Part shown: piece after piece, positions 16,252 through 24,460 of the stretch | How positions within the stretch are numbered: position 1 is the first letter of the stretch | Layout of the letters: every line of letters begins with the position of its first letter | Assembly (NCBI RefSeq): GCF_020819555.1 | Contig: NZ_JAJHJB010000004.1 | Span: 124,001-188,000, forward strand | DNA length: 64,000 bases | Direction of reading: 5' to 3' | DNA from: Pelosinus baikalensis | Lineage (GTDB): Bacteria; Bacillota; Negativicutes; DSM-13327 | Position numbers and translations under genes: made by a program | The notes under the pieces: model-generated | The model's database searches: none | What the model saw: only the letters and a program-made list of their open reading frames with translations | What the model was told of the DNA's origin: nothing

Positions 16252-17634
16252 ATGAAAGTCATTATTCTCGCCGGTGGCGGAGGTAGTCGTTTATTTCCTC
16301 TTTCCCGTACCCTGTTTCCTAAACAATTTTTAAAACTCAATGGGGAAGAGTCGCTGCTTGCCCAGACCATAACCCGATTTTTGCCTATGGTCAAACCTTC
16401 TGACATGGTAGTGGTGACCAATCAGGAATATGTTCATCATGTCCGGACAGAACTCATCCTGGCTAAGGCTCAGGGAGCCCATATCCTGCTGGAGCCGATG
16501 GCACGAAATACAGCGCCGGCAGTTGCATTCGCGGCACAATACTGCCTCGAACATTTGGGCTGTCAACCCGATGAAATACTGTATGTAACACCCTCTGATC
16601 ACATAATCCGCCCGATAGAGACGTTTGCAGCAAATGTTCGCCAGGCCATTGGATTGGCGAACATGGACAAGATTGTGACTCTTGGTATACGACCCAATCA
16701 TCCGGAAACCGGTTATGGCTATATGCAGGCAGGTACACCTTTTAGCGGTGGCTTTGCCGTTCAATCCTTTCGGGAAAAGCCAGATCTAAAAACAGCAGAA
16801 GAATATCTGGCTGCTGGCAACTACTACTGGAACTCAGGTATGTTTGCGTTTGCGATTCAGTGTTTTATGGAGGAACTAGCAGCGTATCAGCCCGATATTT
16901 ACGAGCTGGTCCAAAGTGGTTTGGACGGGATGAAGGAGAATTTCACCCTAATGCCCAATATCTCTATTGACTATGCAATTGCTGAAAAATCCCAAAAGAT
17001 GGTGATGCTGCCGATTACGGCGGAATGGAATGATATCGGTTCATGGGATGCAATCTATGACGTGCTCGATAAGGATTTGGATGGCAATGCAGTAAAAGGG
17101 GATTGCATTCCGATTGAATGCTCAAATACCCTGATACTGGGACATAGTCGTCTTATTGCCGGCATCGGTCTTGAGGATATTCTGGTAGTGGAGACAAACG
17201 ATGTTATCGTTGTTGCTAAAAAAGGCGAATCCCAAAAGGTCAAGGATCTTGTTTGTGAACTAAAGGAGAAGGGCAGGATTGAGGCGGACCAGCATACAAC
17301 TGTTTATCGACCCTGGGGCTTCTATACCGTACTTGGTTCTGGTCCAGGGTATAAAATGAAAAAGATTGTTGTGAATCCCGGTGAAATCCTAAGTCTGCAA
17401 ATGCATTATCATCGTAGTGAGCATTGGATTGTTATTGGCGGTACGGCAAAGGTCACTATCGGTATTGCAGAACAAATGGTACATGAAAATGAGAGTGTTT
17501 TCGTGCCGCAAACCACTAACCACCGACTTGAAAATCCCGGAAGACTGCCTCTTCAGATTATCGAAGTACAGAACGGCAGCTATCTGGGTGAAGATGATAT
17601 TGTGCGTTTTGATGATCGATATGGGAGGTCATGA
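16252..17634 (+). CDS. manC: Mannose-1-phosphate guanylyltransferase / mannose-6-phosphate isomerase
   Basis: 460 residues with two domains. Residues 1-~340 are a nucleotidyltransferase: the pyrophosphorylase signature LAGGGGSRLFPLSR near residue 5 with FPKQFL, then the VTPSDHII and EKPD motifs. Residues ~350-460 are a cupin type II phosphomannose isomerase (PGEILSLQMHYHRSEHWIVI, with the metal-binding His/Glu). It supplies GDP-mannose, which fits the glycosyltransferases and GH130 upstream. It is the last substantial gene of the run. Confidence 0.92.
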   Translation: MKVIILAGGGGSRLFPLSRTLFPKQFLKLNGEESLLAQTITRFLPMVKPSDMVVVTNQEYVHHVRTELILAKAQGAHILLEPMARNTAPAVAFAAQYCLEHLGCQPDEILYVTPSDHIIRPIETFAANVRQAIGLANMDKIVTLGIRPNHPETGYGYMQAGTPFSGGFAVQSFREKPDLKTAEEYLAAGNYYWNSGMFAFAIQCFMEELAAYQPDIYELVQSGLDGMKENFTLMPNISIDYAIAEKSQKMVMLPITAEWNDIGSWDAIYDVLDKDLDGNAVKGDCIPIECSNTLILGHSRLIAGIGLEDILVVETNDVIVVAKKGESQKVKDLVCELKEKGRIEADQHTTVYRPWGFYTVLGSGPGYKMKKIVVNPGEILSLQMHYHRSEHWIVIGGTAKVTIGIAEQMVHENESVFVPQTTNHRLENPGRLPLQIIEVQNGSYLGEDDIVRFDDRYGRS

Positions 17635-17720
17635 GCCGTAGAGACTTGATTGAGGCACTAAAATCTGTTCATGCTGAAGCTTGCTTTCGAGATACCCGCA
17701 AAAGAGTGATTGCTGCCTGA
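17631..17720 (+). CDS. 29-residue ORF overlapping manC stop
   Basis: ATGA overlap with manC and GGGAGG just upstream. It starts MSRRDLIEALKSVHAEACF. The same frame stays open for 14 more codons after a TGA. It may be the remnant of a longer gene. Function not recognised. Confidence 0.2.
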   Translation: MSRRDLIEALKSVHAEACFRDTRKRVIAA

Positions 17721-17769
17721 GGGCAAACCGTTACCGAAGCAAAGATGACGATAAATGTAGGATAATGGT

Positions 17770-17802
17770 AAAAAACCTCCCATACTAGGGAGGTTTTTTG
17801 TA
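17770..17802. terminator. Bidirectional terminator between manC and RND genes
   Basis: AAAAAACCTCCC-atacta-GGGAGGTTTTTT: a perfect stem with A and T runs on both sides, suited to the convergent genes on either side. Confidence 0.85.
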
Positions 17803-17848
17803 TTAGTGTCTAAAGTAAGAGGCAAGGAATTTATTATTTGTTTGGGAC

Positions 17849-20800
17849 TTAGCTTATGCTCTGCCGGACCTCTTTATTGCTTTGATGCTTTCTCCAACCG
17901 TGGATGAGAGAATATACCACGGGTACGACTATAAGCGTCAGGAGGGTAGAGGTAATAAGGCCGCCGATGATGGCGTGGGCCATCGGGGCCCGGGCTTCAG
18001 CACCTGGTCCGATGGATAGGGCAATTGGGAGCATGCCGAAGATCATTGCAATGCTGGTCATAAGAATAGGGCGCAGACGGATGCGGGCCGCGTCCACTAG
18101 AGCGTCATTGCAGGAAGTGCCTTCCTGCATGCGTTGCTTGGCGAAATCAATCAGGAGAATCGCATTCTTGGTAACCAGTCCCATTAACATCATAATCCCG
18201 ATGAGTGAGATTAGGCTCAATTCACTACCTGCTAGAAATAATCCGGCCAGAGCCCCTATGACAGCCAAGGGCAGGGCGAGCATGATGGCGAAGGGTTCGC
18301 TGTAACTTTCAAATTGGGCCGCCAGAACCATGAAGATAAAGGCTGCCGCTAACACCAGCGCAATGGTCATGCTGGAAAACGAATCATCCATATCCTCGGT
18401 TTGACCGGCGCCGCCTACTTGATAGCCTGCAGGCAGTGGGATTTCGTTCATATCCTCGTAGAATTTGTTGTTAAAATCACCAAGGGTGGTTTTCTCCAGG
18501 TTAGCTGTTAACCTGATTTCTTTTTGCCGATCATAGCGGTTAATCTCTGACGGACTGGTGGCGTACCCCATGTTAACTACTTGGGACAACGGAATCAGGA
18601 GTCGCTGTCCGTCTGTTTTCATTTTTTCACTGGTTAGAAACACATTCTGCAGACTTTCTGGGCTGCTGCGATCCTTAGCATTAAGCCGTAGGTTGATATC
18701 GACCCGTTCATCGCCGTCGCTGAACTTGCCAATCACTGTTCCCTGCAATAGCGTTTGCAGGGCGTTGCCGATGGTGGAGGTGGATATACCTAGATCATTA
18801 GCTCGTTCTGTTTTGATTGTAATGTCCAGATTGGGACTGCCGGGACGATAATTCGACACGATGTCTCGGACACCGGGAATGGTCTCCATTTTCCGGTGCA
18901 GCTGTTCTGCAATCTCACCAAGTGTTTCTACGGATTCGCCAGTTAGGGATACACTGACTGGTTTTCCGCCGCCCTGTTCGAAGTCAGCACGGATACCGGG
19001 AATGCTGTTGAGTTTGTTTCTGGCATCACCAATAATTTCGATTTGGGAGCGTTCACGGTTTTGTTTAGGAATCAATGTCACAAACAGATTTTGTTCACCG
19101 GCAGCGGTGGTACTAAATACATGCTGTACCTCGGGAAGTTGCTGCAGGGTCTCCACCAGATAGAGTGTTGATTGATCCAGACCTTCAATTGTAGGACCGA
19201 TCTGTGTTTGTACCTTGACTGTGAATTGAGCCTGGTCGGTATCCGGGATAAAAGATGAGCCCAGATAGGGGAGGAGCAGCATGCTGAGCAGAAACAGTGC
19301 TGCGGAGATACCTAATGTTTTTTTGCGATGAAATTGCAATAAGTTGTGCAATATAGAAGCGTAGGAAGTTGCCATTTTTTCAAATAGAGTATTCCAAGTC
19401 ATCCACCAGCGACCTAGCCTGCCTGTTGCGTGCTGTCCCACGGGTAAATATAAGGCGGCCATCATTGGCGTCAGCGTAAAAGCGATGAATAGAGAAATCA
19501 GGACAGCAAAAGCAATGGTCAGCCCGAATTCTTTGAAGAATTGCCCCACAACGCCGGACATAAAACCGACTGGGATAAATACGGCGACAACGGTAAAGGT
19601 AGTGGCCATGACCGCCAGAGCAATTTCTTTCGTCCCATCGGCAGCGGCCGTCATCGCCGATTTGCCCAGCTGGCGGTGCCTAATAATATTTTCGATCACT
19701 ACAATGGCATCGTCAATTAACAGGCCGACAGATAAGGAAAGACCGAGGAGAGACATGCTGTTGATGGTGAAATTGGCCAATTTCATAAAGAAAAAGGTGG
19801 CAATAATGGAGGCGGGGATCGTAAGGGCGCTAATTACGGTACTGCGCCAGTCGCCCAGGAACCAAAGGACGGTGATCACTGCAAAAACGCCGCCGACAAT
19901 GAGATCAAACCATACTTCATGAATGGATTCTTCGATGCGTTTGGCATCATCCCGCACCATATGCAGCGCTATGCCTGACGGCAGATCTTGCTGAATTCTT
20001 TCTAGTGCCGCCTTGACTTGTTTAGCGACTTTTACAGCATTGGCGCCGGACTGTTTGCCAATTTCCAGTCCAACAACCTCCTGACCGTCATAGCGGGCAA
20101 TGCTTTCGATATCCTTAACAGTATCTTTGACAGTGCCAATTTGTTTATAATATACCGGCGCACCATTACGGATACCCATGACAAGGGAAAGAAAATCCTT
20201 AGGATCTTTAAAATTTCCGGCGGTTCGTACCGCTAATTCATTTGTGTTTTCGGTAAGCTTACCTGCTGGAATATCGAGATTTTCCTGCTGCAGGCGCTGG
20301 ATGATTTCCGGTACGGAAAATCCGAAAGACGCCACCTTGTCCCGATCCAGCAATAATTCGATGCGCCGTTCCTGTAGACCCGTTACTTTCAATTGTCCTA
20401 CCCCACTGATTTTTTGCAGACGGGGTTTGATCACGTCTTCCACCAGAATGCTTAATTCACGAAGGCTGGCAGTGTCGCCAGTAAAGGCAATCGTTGCAAC
20501 CGGGGACGCCTTCATGTCGTATCGGGCAATGATAGGTTCCTTGATTCCTTCCGGCAGCTCGCCGCGGATGGCACTGAGCTTATCTCGGACGTCCTGGGCG
20601 GCCATAGCCGGATCAATGTCCAGATTGAACTCAATGCCTGTTCGGGAATACCCTTCCGATGAGGTGGATTGAATGTGCTTGACACCCTTAGCCTCGCCGA
20701 CAGCTTCTTCTACCTTCTTGGTTACCTGGGTGTCCATTTGCTCCGGTAAAGCCCCCTCATAGGTAATCATGACGGATACGTAAGGAAGAGAGACATCTGG

Positions 20801-20911
20801 ATTCTCATCGACATTCATGCCTAGATAACTGACGATACCTAGTAAAATCAGAGCCAGAAGGCTTACAGTGGCGAAAACGGGACGTCTAATACTAAGTTCA
20901 GGCAGACTCAC
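17849..20911 (-). CDS. RND multidrug efflux permease (HAE1/AcrB type)
   Basis: 1020 residues, normal for AcrB-like pumps. TM1 is near residues 12-30, followed by a large porter loop, a central membrane block with GLLIDDAIVVIENIIRH near residue 400 (the DD pair of the proton relay), a second porter loop and a C-terminal membrane block with MGLVTKNAILLIDFA. It forms the inner-membrane part of a tripartite pump and works with the adaptor encoded just upstream (4-bp overlap). No TolC-like gene is in the window. Such a pump implies an outer membrane. Confidence 0.93.
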   Translation of the reverse strand: MSLPELSIRRPVFATVSLLALILLGIVSYLGMNVDENPDVSLPYVSVMITYEGALPEQMDTQVTKKVEEAVGEAKGVKHIQSTSSEGYSRTGIEFNLDIDPAMAAQDVRDKLSAIRGELPEGIKEPIIARYDMKASPVATIAFTGDTASLRELSILVEDVIKPRLQKISGVGQLKVTGLQERRIELLLDRDKVASFGFSVPEIIQRLQQENLDIPAGKLTENTNELAVRTAGNFKDPKDFLSLVMGIRNGAPVYYKQIGTVKDTVKDIESIARYDGQEVVGLEIGKQSGANAVKVAKQVKAALERIQQDLPSGIALHMVRDDAKRIEESIHEVWFDLIVGGVFAVITVLWFLGDWRSTVISALTIPASIIATFFFMKLANFTINSMSLLGLSLSVGLLIDDAIVVIENIIRHRQLGKSAMTAAADGTKEIALAVMATTFTVVAVFIPVGFMSGVVGQFFKEFGLTIAFAVLISLFIAFTLTPMMAALYLPVGQHATGRLGRWWMTWNTLFEKMATSYASILHNLLQFHRKKTLGISAALFLLSMLLLPYLGSSFIPDTDQAQFTVKVQTQIGPTIEGLDQSTLYLVETLQQLPEVQHVFSTTAAGEQNLFVTLIPKQNRERSQIEIIGDARNKLNSIPGIRADFEQGGGKPVSVSLTGESVETLGEIAEQLHRKMETIPGVRDIVSNYRPGSPNLDITIKTERANDLGISTSTIGNALQTLLQGTVIGKFSDGDERVDINLRLNAKDRSSPESLQNVFLTSEKMKTDGQRLLIPLSQVVNMGYATSPSEINRYDRQKEIRLTANLEKTTLGDFNNKFYEDMNEIPLPAGYQVGGAGQTEDMDDSFSSMTIALVLAAAFIFMVLAAQFESYSEPFAIMLALPLAVIGALAGLFLAGSELSLISLIGIMMLMGLVTKNAILLIDFAKQRMQEGTSCNDALVDAARIRLRPILMTSIAMIFGMLPIALSIGPGAEARAPMAHAIIGGLITSTLLTLIVVPVVYSLIHGWRKHQSNKEVRQSIS

Positions 20912-22014
20912 AGCGTATTGCCTCCTTCCGTCAGCAGGGCATCACCATCTTTGATTTTATCCAGGTTGTCGATTATGATCGGCGTATTTTCCTGCAATCC
21001 AGCTGTGATTTCAATTGAATCGCCGAGTAATTCTCCCGTCTCCACAAGGATTTTCTTGGCTTTTTTATTGTCATCTATGTAGACATAATTCAATCCCTTG
21101 TGTTTCACGATTGCCTTGTGAGGTACTGCAAGGACCGTTTTGACATCGCCAGTGGACAGCGTGGTCTGGGCAAACATTCCTGGTTTTAGTAGTTGATCTG
21201 GATTATTGATTTTGACTTTTACCCGGAACATACGACTTTCATTGCCAGCGGCAGGATTAATTACCGCAATAGTTCCCCTGAATATTTCTCCGGGATAAGC
21301 GTCAACGGTAATTGCTACATCCCTTCCTAGCTGAGCTGCAGCAATGTCTTTTTGTTCGATATGCACTACGACGTAAACCTGATCCAGCTGTTCCACGGTT
21401 AAGAGCGTATTGCCGGGGGAGACGACTTGTCCGACAGTGACTGCCTTATTAGCTATTACACCGGTTACAGGAGTAGTGATTAGCGTATCCTTTGCTTGTT
21501 TTTGTGCACTGTTTAAATTGGCGTAGGCATTATCTACTTCGGTGCGGCTGGTAATCAAACGGGCTTCTGTGCTTTCCAGCTGCTGTTTGGTAATGGCATT
21601 TTGAGAGTAAAGGGTTTGATAACGCTGATAATCCATTTGTGCTGTATGCAAATTAGCCTCGGTGTGGCGGACATTGTTCTCGGCAATTCGTACAGCGTTA
21701 TTCAGTTCTAGCGGGTCTAGTGTGATTAGCGTTGCACCAATCTGTACAGCCTGACCATCTTCCACCAGGATTTGCTCCACTTTACCTTGAAAGCGGCTGC
21801 TGATCAGGACTGAAGTTAAGCCTTCTACTGTACCGGTTAGTGACAGCACCTGCGGTTTATTAACCAGTCTGGTTACCGCAGTAGTAACTGCAAGGGGCTG
21901 TTCGGCGATAACTGCTGTCTGTTGGGAGTTATAGATACGCCAGGCAGTTATACTGCCGATGATAAGTAATATTAGCACGATCATGAGTGTACGAATATTT
22001 TTCGTTTTGAGCAT
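20908..22014 (-). CDS. RND efflux periplasmic adaptor (MFP)
   Basis: 368 residues. One N-terminal membrane anchor (IRTLMIVLILLIIGSITAWRI) is followed by a lipoyl/barrel-sandwich half (VEDGQAVQIGATLITLDP), a coiled-coil hairpin (residues ~105-170), the second lipoyl half (ITTPVTGVIANKAVTVGQVVSPG) and a beta-barrel. It links the RND permease to an outer-membrane channel. The start at 22014 has AAAGGAGAA upstream; the longer open frame runs into repeat A3 and is not coding. Confidence 0.92.
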   Translation of the reverse strand: MLKTKNIRTLMIVLILLIIGSITAWRIYNSQQTAVIAEQPLAVTTAVTRLVNKPQVLSLTGTVEGLTSVLISSRFQGKVEQILVEDGQAVQIGATLITLDPLELNNAVRIAENNVRHTEANLHTAQMDYQRYQTLYSQNAITKQQLESTEARLITSRTEVDNAYANLNSAQKQAKDTLITTPVTGVIANKAVTVGQVVSPGNTLLTVEQLDQVYVVVHIEQKDIAAAQLGRDVAITVDAYPGEIFRGTIAVINPAAGNESRMFRVKVKINNPDQLLKPGMFAQTTLSTGDVKTVLAVPHKAIVKHKGLNYVYIDDNKKAKKILVETGELLGDSIEITAGLQENTPIIIDNLDKIKDGDALLTEGGNTL

Positions 22015-22042
22015 CCAGATTTTCTCCTTTAATGGGTTTATT

Positions 22043-22137
22043 GAGTCACAAAGGTACAATGCCGCTGCTGTGGCACACAAAGGAGTACACAAAAAATAGA
22101 AATAGAACCCTTTGTGTCCTTTGCGCCTTTGTGGTTC
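22043..22137. repeat. Palindromic repeat family A, copy 3
   Basis: A 95-bp copy with slightly degraded left end (GAGTCACAAAGG) and intact right end CTTTGTGGTTC. It is inserted between the TetR and MFP genes of one operon and might modulate read-through. Confidence 0.78.
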
Positions 22138-22159
22138 GATTCGTTTTATAAGTTTTTTA

Positions 22160-22780
22160 CTATATCAATATTTTTAGCGCAAGTGAGCCTTCGGATATCC
22201 CTAATATCCGCTCTAAAATCACTTCAGCAATCTTGCTTTTACGGGTAAATAGTTTGGGTGCCTCTTTATTATATTGGGACTCCCATAAACAACTAAGGGT
22301 GCTCCAAAAAAAGCAAATGGTTTCATCAATAGACTGTACATGTATAGTACCTTCCTCAGTACCTTGCTGAATAACATCTGTTAGCACAGGATTTAAAATC
22401 GTATCACTTTGTTTCCAAGTTTTAAAAAGCAAAGAAAATTCCTGCTCTTCCCATAATAAATAAAACACGATATCCGTTTGATCAAAGCGAAAGAGATAGC
22501 CGATCAATAGCCTGAGTTTATGTAAGGCTGTAACGGAGGCACCCAAATTTTTTATCTCAGCAGCGAGTTTTGTAGAGTAACGAGCGATAATTGCTTCCAG
22601 AATCGCTTCTTTGGAAGGGAAATAATAATAGAAAGTTCCTTTGGCAACACCTGCTTTTTTGACGATATCAATAATCATCGTTTTATTGTAGCCGAAAGCA
22701 ATGAATAATTCTTGGGCTGCATCTATCAATTCCGATCGCCGGACCTCGGGGTCTTTTATCGTTCTAACGATGATTGTCAC
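22160..22780 (-). CDS. TetR-family repressor of the RND operon
   Basis: 206 residues. The N-terminal HTH is RRSELIDAAQELFIAFGYNKTMI, followed by the recognition helix in VAKGTFYYYFPSKEAIL (residues ~12-60). The rest is a helical ligand domain. It is the first gene of the minus-strand operon TetR-MFP-RND. A 20-bp palindrome lies between its promoter and its start, so autoregulation of the pump operon is likely. The inducer is unknown. Confidence 0.9.
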   Translation of the reverse strand: MTIIVRTIKDPEVRRSELIDAAQELFIAFGYNKTMIIDIVKKAGVAKGTFYYYFPSKEAILEAIIARYSTKLAAEIKNLGASVTALHKLRLLIGYLFRFDQTDIVFYLLWEEQEFSLLFKTWKQSDTILNPVLTDVIQQGTEEGTIHVQSIDETICFFWSTLSCLWESQYNKEAPKLFTRKSKIAEVILERILGISEGSLALKILI

Positions 22781-22790
22781 CTCCTTAAAA

Positions 22791-22810
22791 TAACTGACCT
22801 GGGTCAGTTA
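22791..22810 (-). promoter_or_regulatory. TetR operator palindrome
   Basis: AACTGACC-TG-GGTCAGTT has perfect 8-bp arms and lies just downstream of the TetR -10 box, the usual place for autorepression. Confidence 0.75.
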
Positions 22811-22814
22811 TTAT

Positions 22815-22841
22815 ATTATAAAGAAATATTACCATTGTCAA
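22815..22841 (-). promoter_or_regulatory. Promoter of TetR-RND operon
   Basis: On the minus strand, TTGACA (22841-22836) and TATAAT (22820-22815) with a 15-bp spacer; other AT-rich -10 choices give 17 bp. Confidence 0.6.
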
Positions 22842-22860
22842 GAAAAACTATTCTGCAGGA

Positions 22861-23029
22861 ATGCCTATTTCCAGAAATAGATATCCGCCATGGAGCATCG
22901 TCTTATGACATCATATTGATTACGATTTTGATGCGTATTTGGTTCATTCAGTGCATATGGAAGTATCCAAATACATTACAAGTGTATTGGAAACCGGAGC
23001 AGCCGTATGTTATGAAAAGAAATAAATAA
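22861..23029 (+). pseudogene. Possible gene remnant
   Basis: One frame starting at ATG 22861 has a single TGA and then reads DFDAYLVHSVHMEVSKYI and on to an ordinary stop. The composition looks protein-like, but I recognise no family, and an overlapping frame is also open. It may be the tail of a decayed gene. Confidence 0.2.
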
Positions 23030-23037
23030 AAAAAGAT

Positions 23038-23127
23038 GAACCGCGAAGGAAGCGAAGAAATGTAAAGAACACGAAGAGGTAGTATACCTATTCTTTATTC
23101 TTTACAGTCTTCGCTTTTTTTGTGTTC
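23038..23127. repeat. Palindromic repeat family B, copy 2
   Basis: It starts GAACCGCGAAGG and ends TTGTGTTC, with internal GTAAAGAA / TTCTTTAC arms and GCGAAG / CTTCGC arms. It matches the plan of 2276-2361 but its right end is more degraded. Confidence 0.62.
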
Positions 23128-23356
23128 AAATGATTTATTTTTTAGGCGTGCAAAGTGTTATTATTATTATTTAAATATGTTGGGATGCCTATCCTTATAA
23201 AGTCTTATGAAAAAGTAGCAGTCCGCCGTTCAGATTATCTAGGAACTGTTTTTTTCGGTATCAGAGGTATGACAGCATTATATGGGTAATGTAAGAACAT
23301 TCCCAAATATCTCTCTTATGATATAATAGAAATAAAATAAATAAATGAGAGATAAT

Positions 23357-24211
23357 ATGAATAAAAACAATGTATTTCTAGACTTAAAAGAAAATTATAA
23401 TAAATTAACAGGAAGCCAAAAGAATATCGGACAATATGTTCTAGACAATTATAAAGAGATTGCGTTTATGTCGGCAATTGAATTAGGTGAAAAAGTAGGA
23501 GTCAGTGATGCTACGATTATAAGATTTGCTCGTTCCATTGGTTATAGTGGTTTTGCAGAGTTGAGAAAACAAATCAGAGAGGGGATTAAGAACTTTGATC
23601 CTCCTCATAAAAGGCTTTCACAAAGCGTTGATGATCTTCATAATGATAACGATTTGATTTCACAAGTTGGCAAAAAAGATTTAAAAAATCTCGAAGAATT
23701 TTTAGTAAATTTCGATATGGATAAAATAAATCAAGCTGTTGATGAAATCTATAAAGCAAATATCATCTATTTAATTGGAGCAGGATCTTCCGGTGTTCTA
23801 ATTGATTTTCTAGCTTTGCATTTAAGAAGAATGGGGTTTCGTGTACTTGCATTAAGTGAAGGCGGAGTGGCAAGTATAGAAAAAATAATACCGATCACTG
23901 AGAATGACTTACTCATTGCTTGCAGTTTTCCGAGATACTCTAAAATTACCTTTGGAGCCATTGATTTTGCCAAACAAAAAGCGGCAAAGATACTCTCCAT
24001 TACGGATAGTTACTTTTCTACGATGAGTATGAACAGCGACATTGTATTTTCATTAAAAATAGATAATTCCACTTTCTTTAATTCCTATGTAGTGCCTATG
24101 GAATTATGTAATGTTTTAACTATGAGTATTTTAGAGAGAAACAAAGAGAAAATATATGTAACATTAAAAGAAAATATACAAAACATGGAGATGTTTAGAG
24201 AAAAACTGTAA
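23357..24211 (+). CDS. MurR/RpiR-family transcriptional regulator
   Basis: 284 residues. An N-terminal RpiR HTH (LTGSQKNIGQYVLDNY, then VSDATIIRFARSIGYSGFAELR) is followed by a SIS sugar-phosphate domain from about residue 115 (IYLIGAGSSGVLIDFLALHL). The ATG at 23357 has GAGAG upstream; the ATG at 23345 does not. It is a separate unit with its own terminator, just upstream of dcuC and the M20 gene. Control of those genes is inferred from position. Confidence 0.88.
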   Translation: MNKNNVFLDLKENYNKLTGSQKNIGQYVLDNYKEIAFMSAIELGEKVGVSDATIIRFARSIGYSGFAELRKQIREGIKNFDPPHKRLSQSVDDLHNDNDLISQVGKKDLKNLEEFLVNFDMDKINQAVDEIYKANIIYLIGAGSSGVLIDFLALHLRRMGFRVLALSEGGVASIEKIIPITENDLLIACSFPRYSKITFGAIDFAKQKAAKILSITDSYFSTMSMNSDIVFSLKIDNSTFFNSYVVPMELCNVLTMSILERNKEKIYVTLKENIQNMEMFREKL

Positions 24212-24259
24212 GCTTTCTTATGAGAGAGAATAGAGCAGCATAGAATGAATCGAACAATA

Positions 24260-24298
24260 AAAACACCAGCGGTCTACAAGACGGCTGGTGTTTTTTTG
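24260..24298 (+). terminator. Rho-independent terminator after RpiR gene
   Basis: AAAACACCAGCGGTCT...AGACGGCTGGTGTTTTTTT: a strong stem with a T-run. Confidence 0.88.
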
Positions 24299-24321
24299 TT
24301 GAGTCTATTGTATTACAACTT

Positions 24322-24364
24322 AATGTAGTGTATTATAACATTTATATTATAAAATGTAGTGTAT
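24322..24364 (+). promoter_or_regulatory. Direct repeat upstream of dcuC-like gene
   Basis: AATGTAGTGTAT occurs at 24322-24333 and again at 24353-24364, 31 bp apart (three helical turns). It is a candidate binding site for the neighbouring RpiR regulator. Confidence 0.4.
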
Positions 24365-24460
24365 ACGACGTTTGCAATTGAAAATAGTGAAGTAAAGGAG
24401 GCGATTTTTACTAGAAAAAGCCAAATTGTAAAAATAAATGATTAATAGGAGGATGTACCA

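Noticed and set aside
19485..19922. 145-residue ORF antisense to the RND permease
   Set aside because: A shadow of a clear 1020-residue coding sequence with no start signals.
22014..22092. Upstream start for the MFP gene at 22092
   Set aside because: The extra 26 residues come from repeat A3; AAAGGAGAA supports the ATG at 22014.
22712..23029. 105-residue ORF on the plus strand
   Set aside because: Its first half is antisense to the TetR start and operator, and there is no ribosome site; only a possible remnant in another frame was kept.
23220..23260. Hairpin CAGTCC...GGAACTG with T7
   Set aside because: Weak stem with a mismatch and a large loop and no gene upstream; may be a chance terminator-like sequence.
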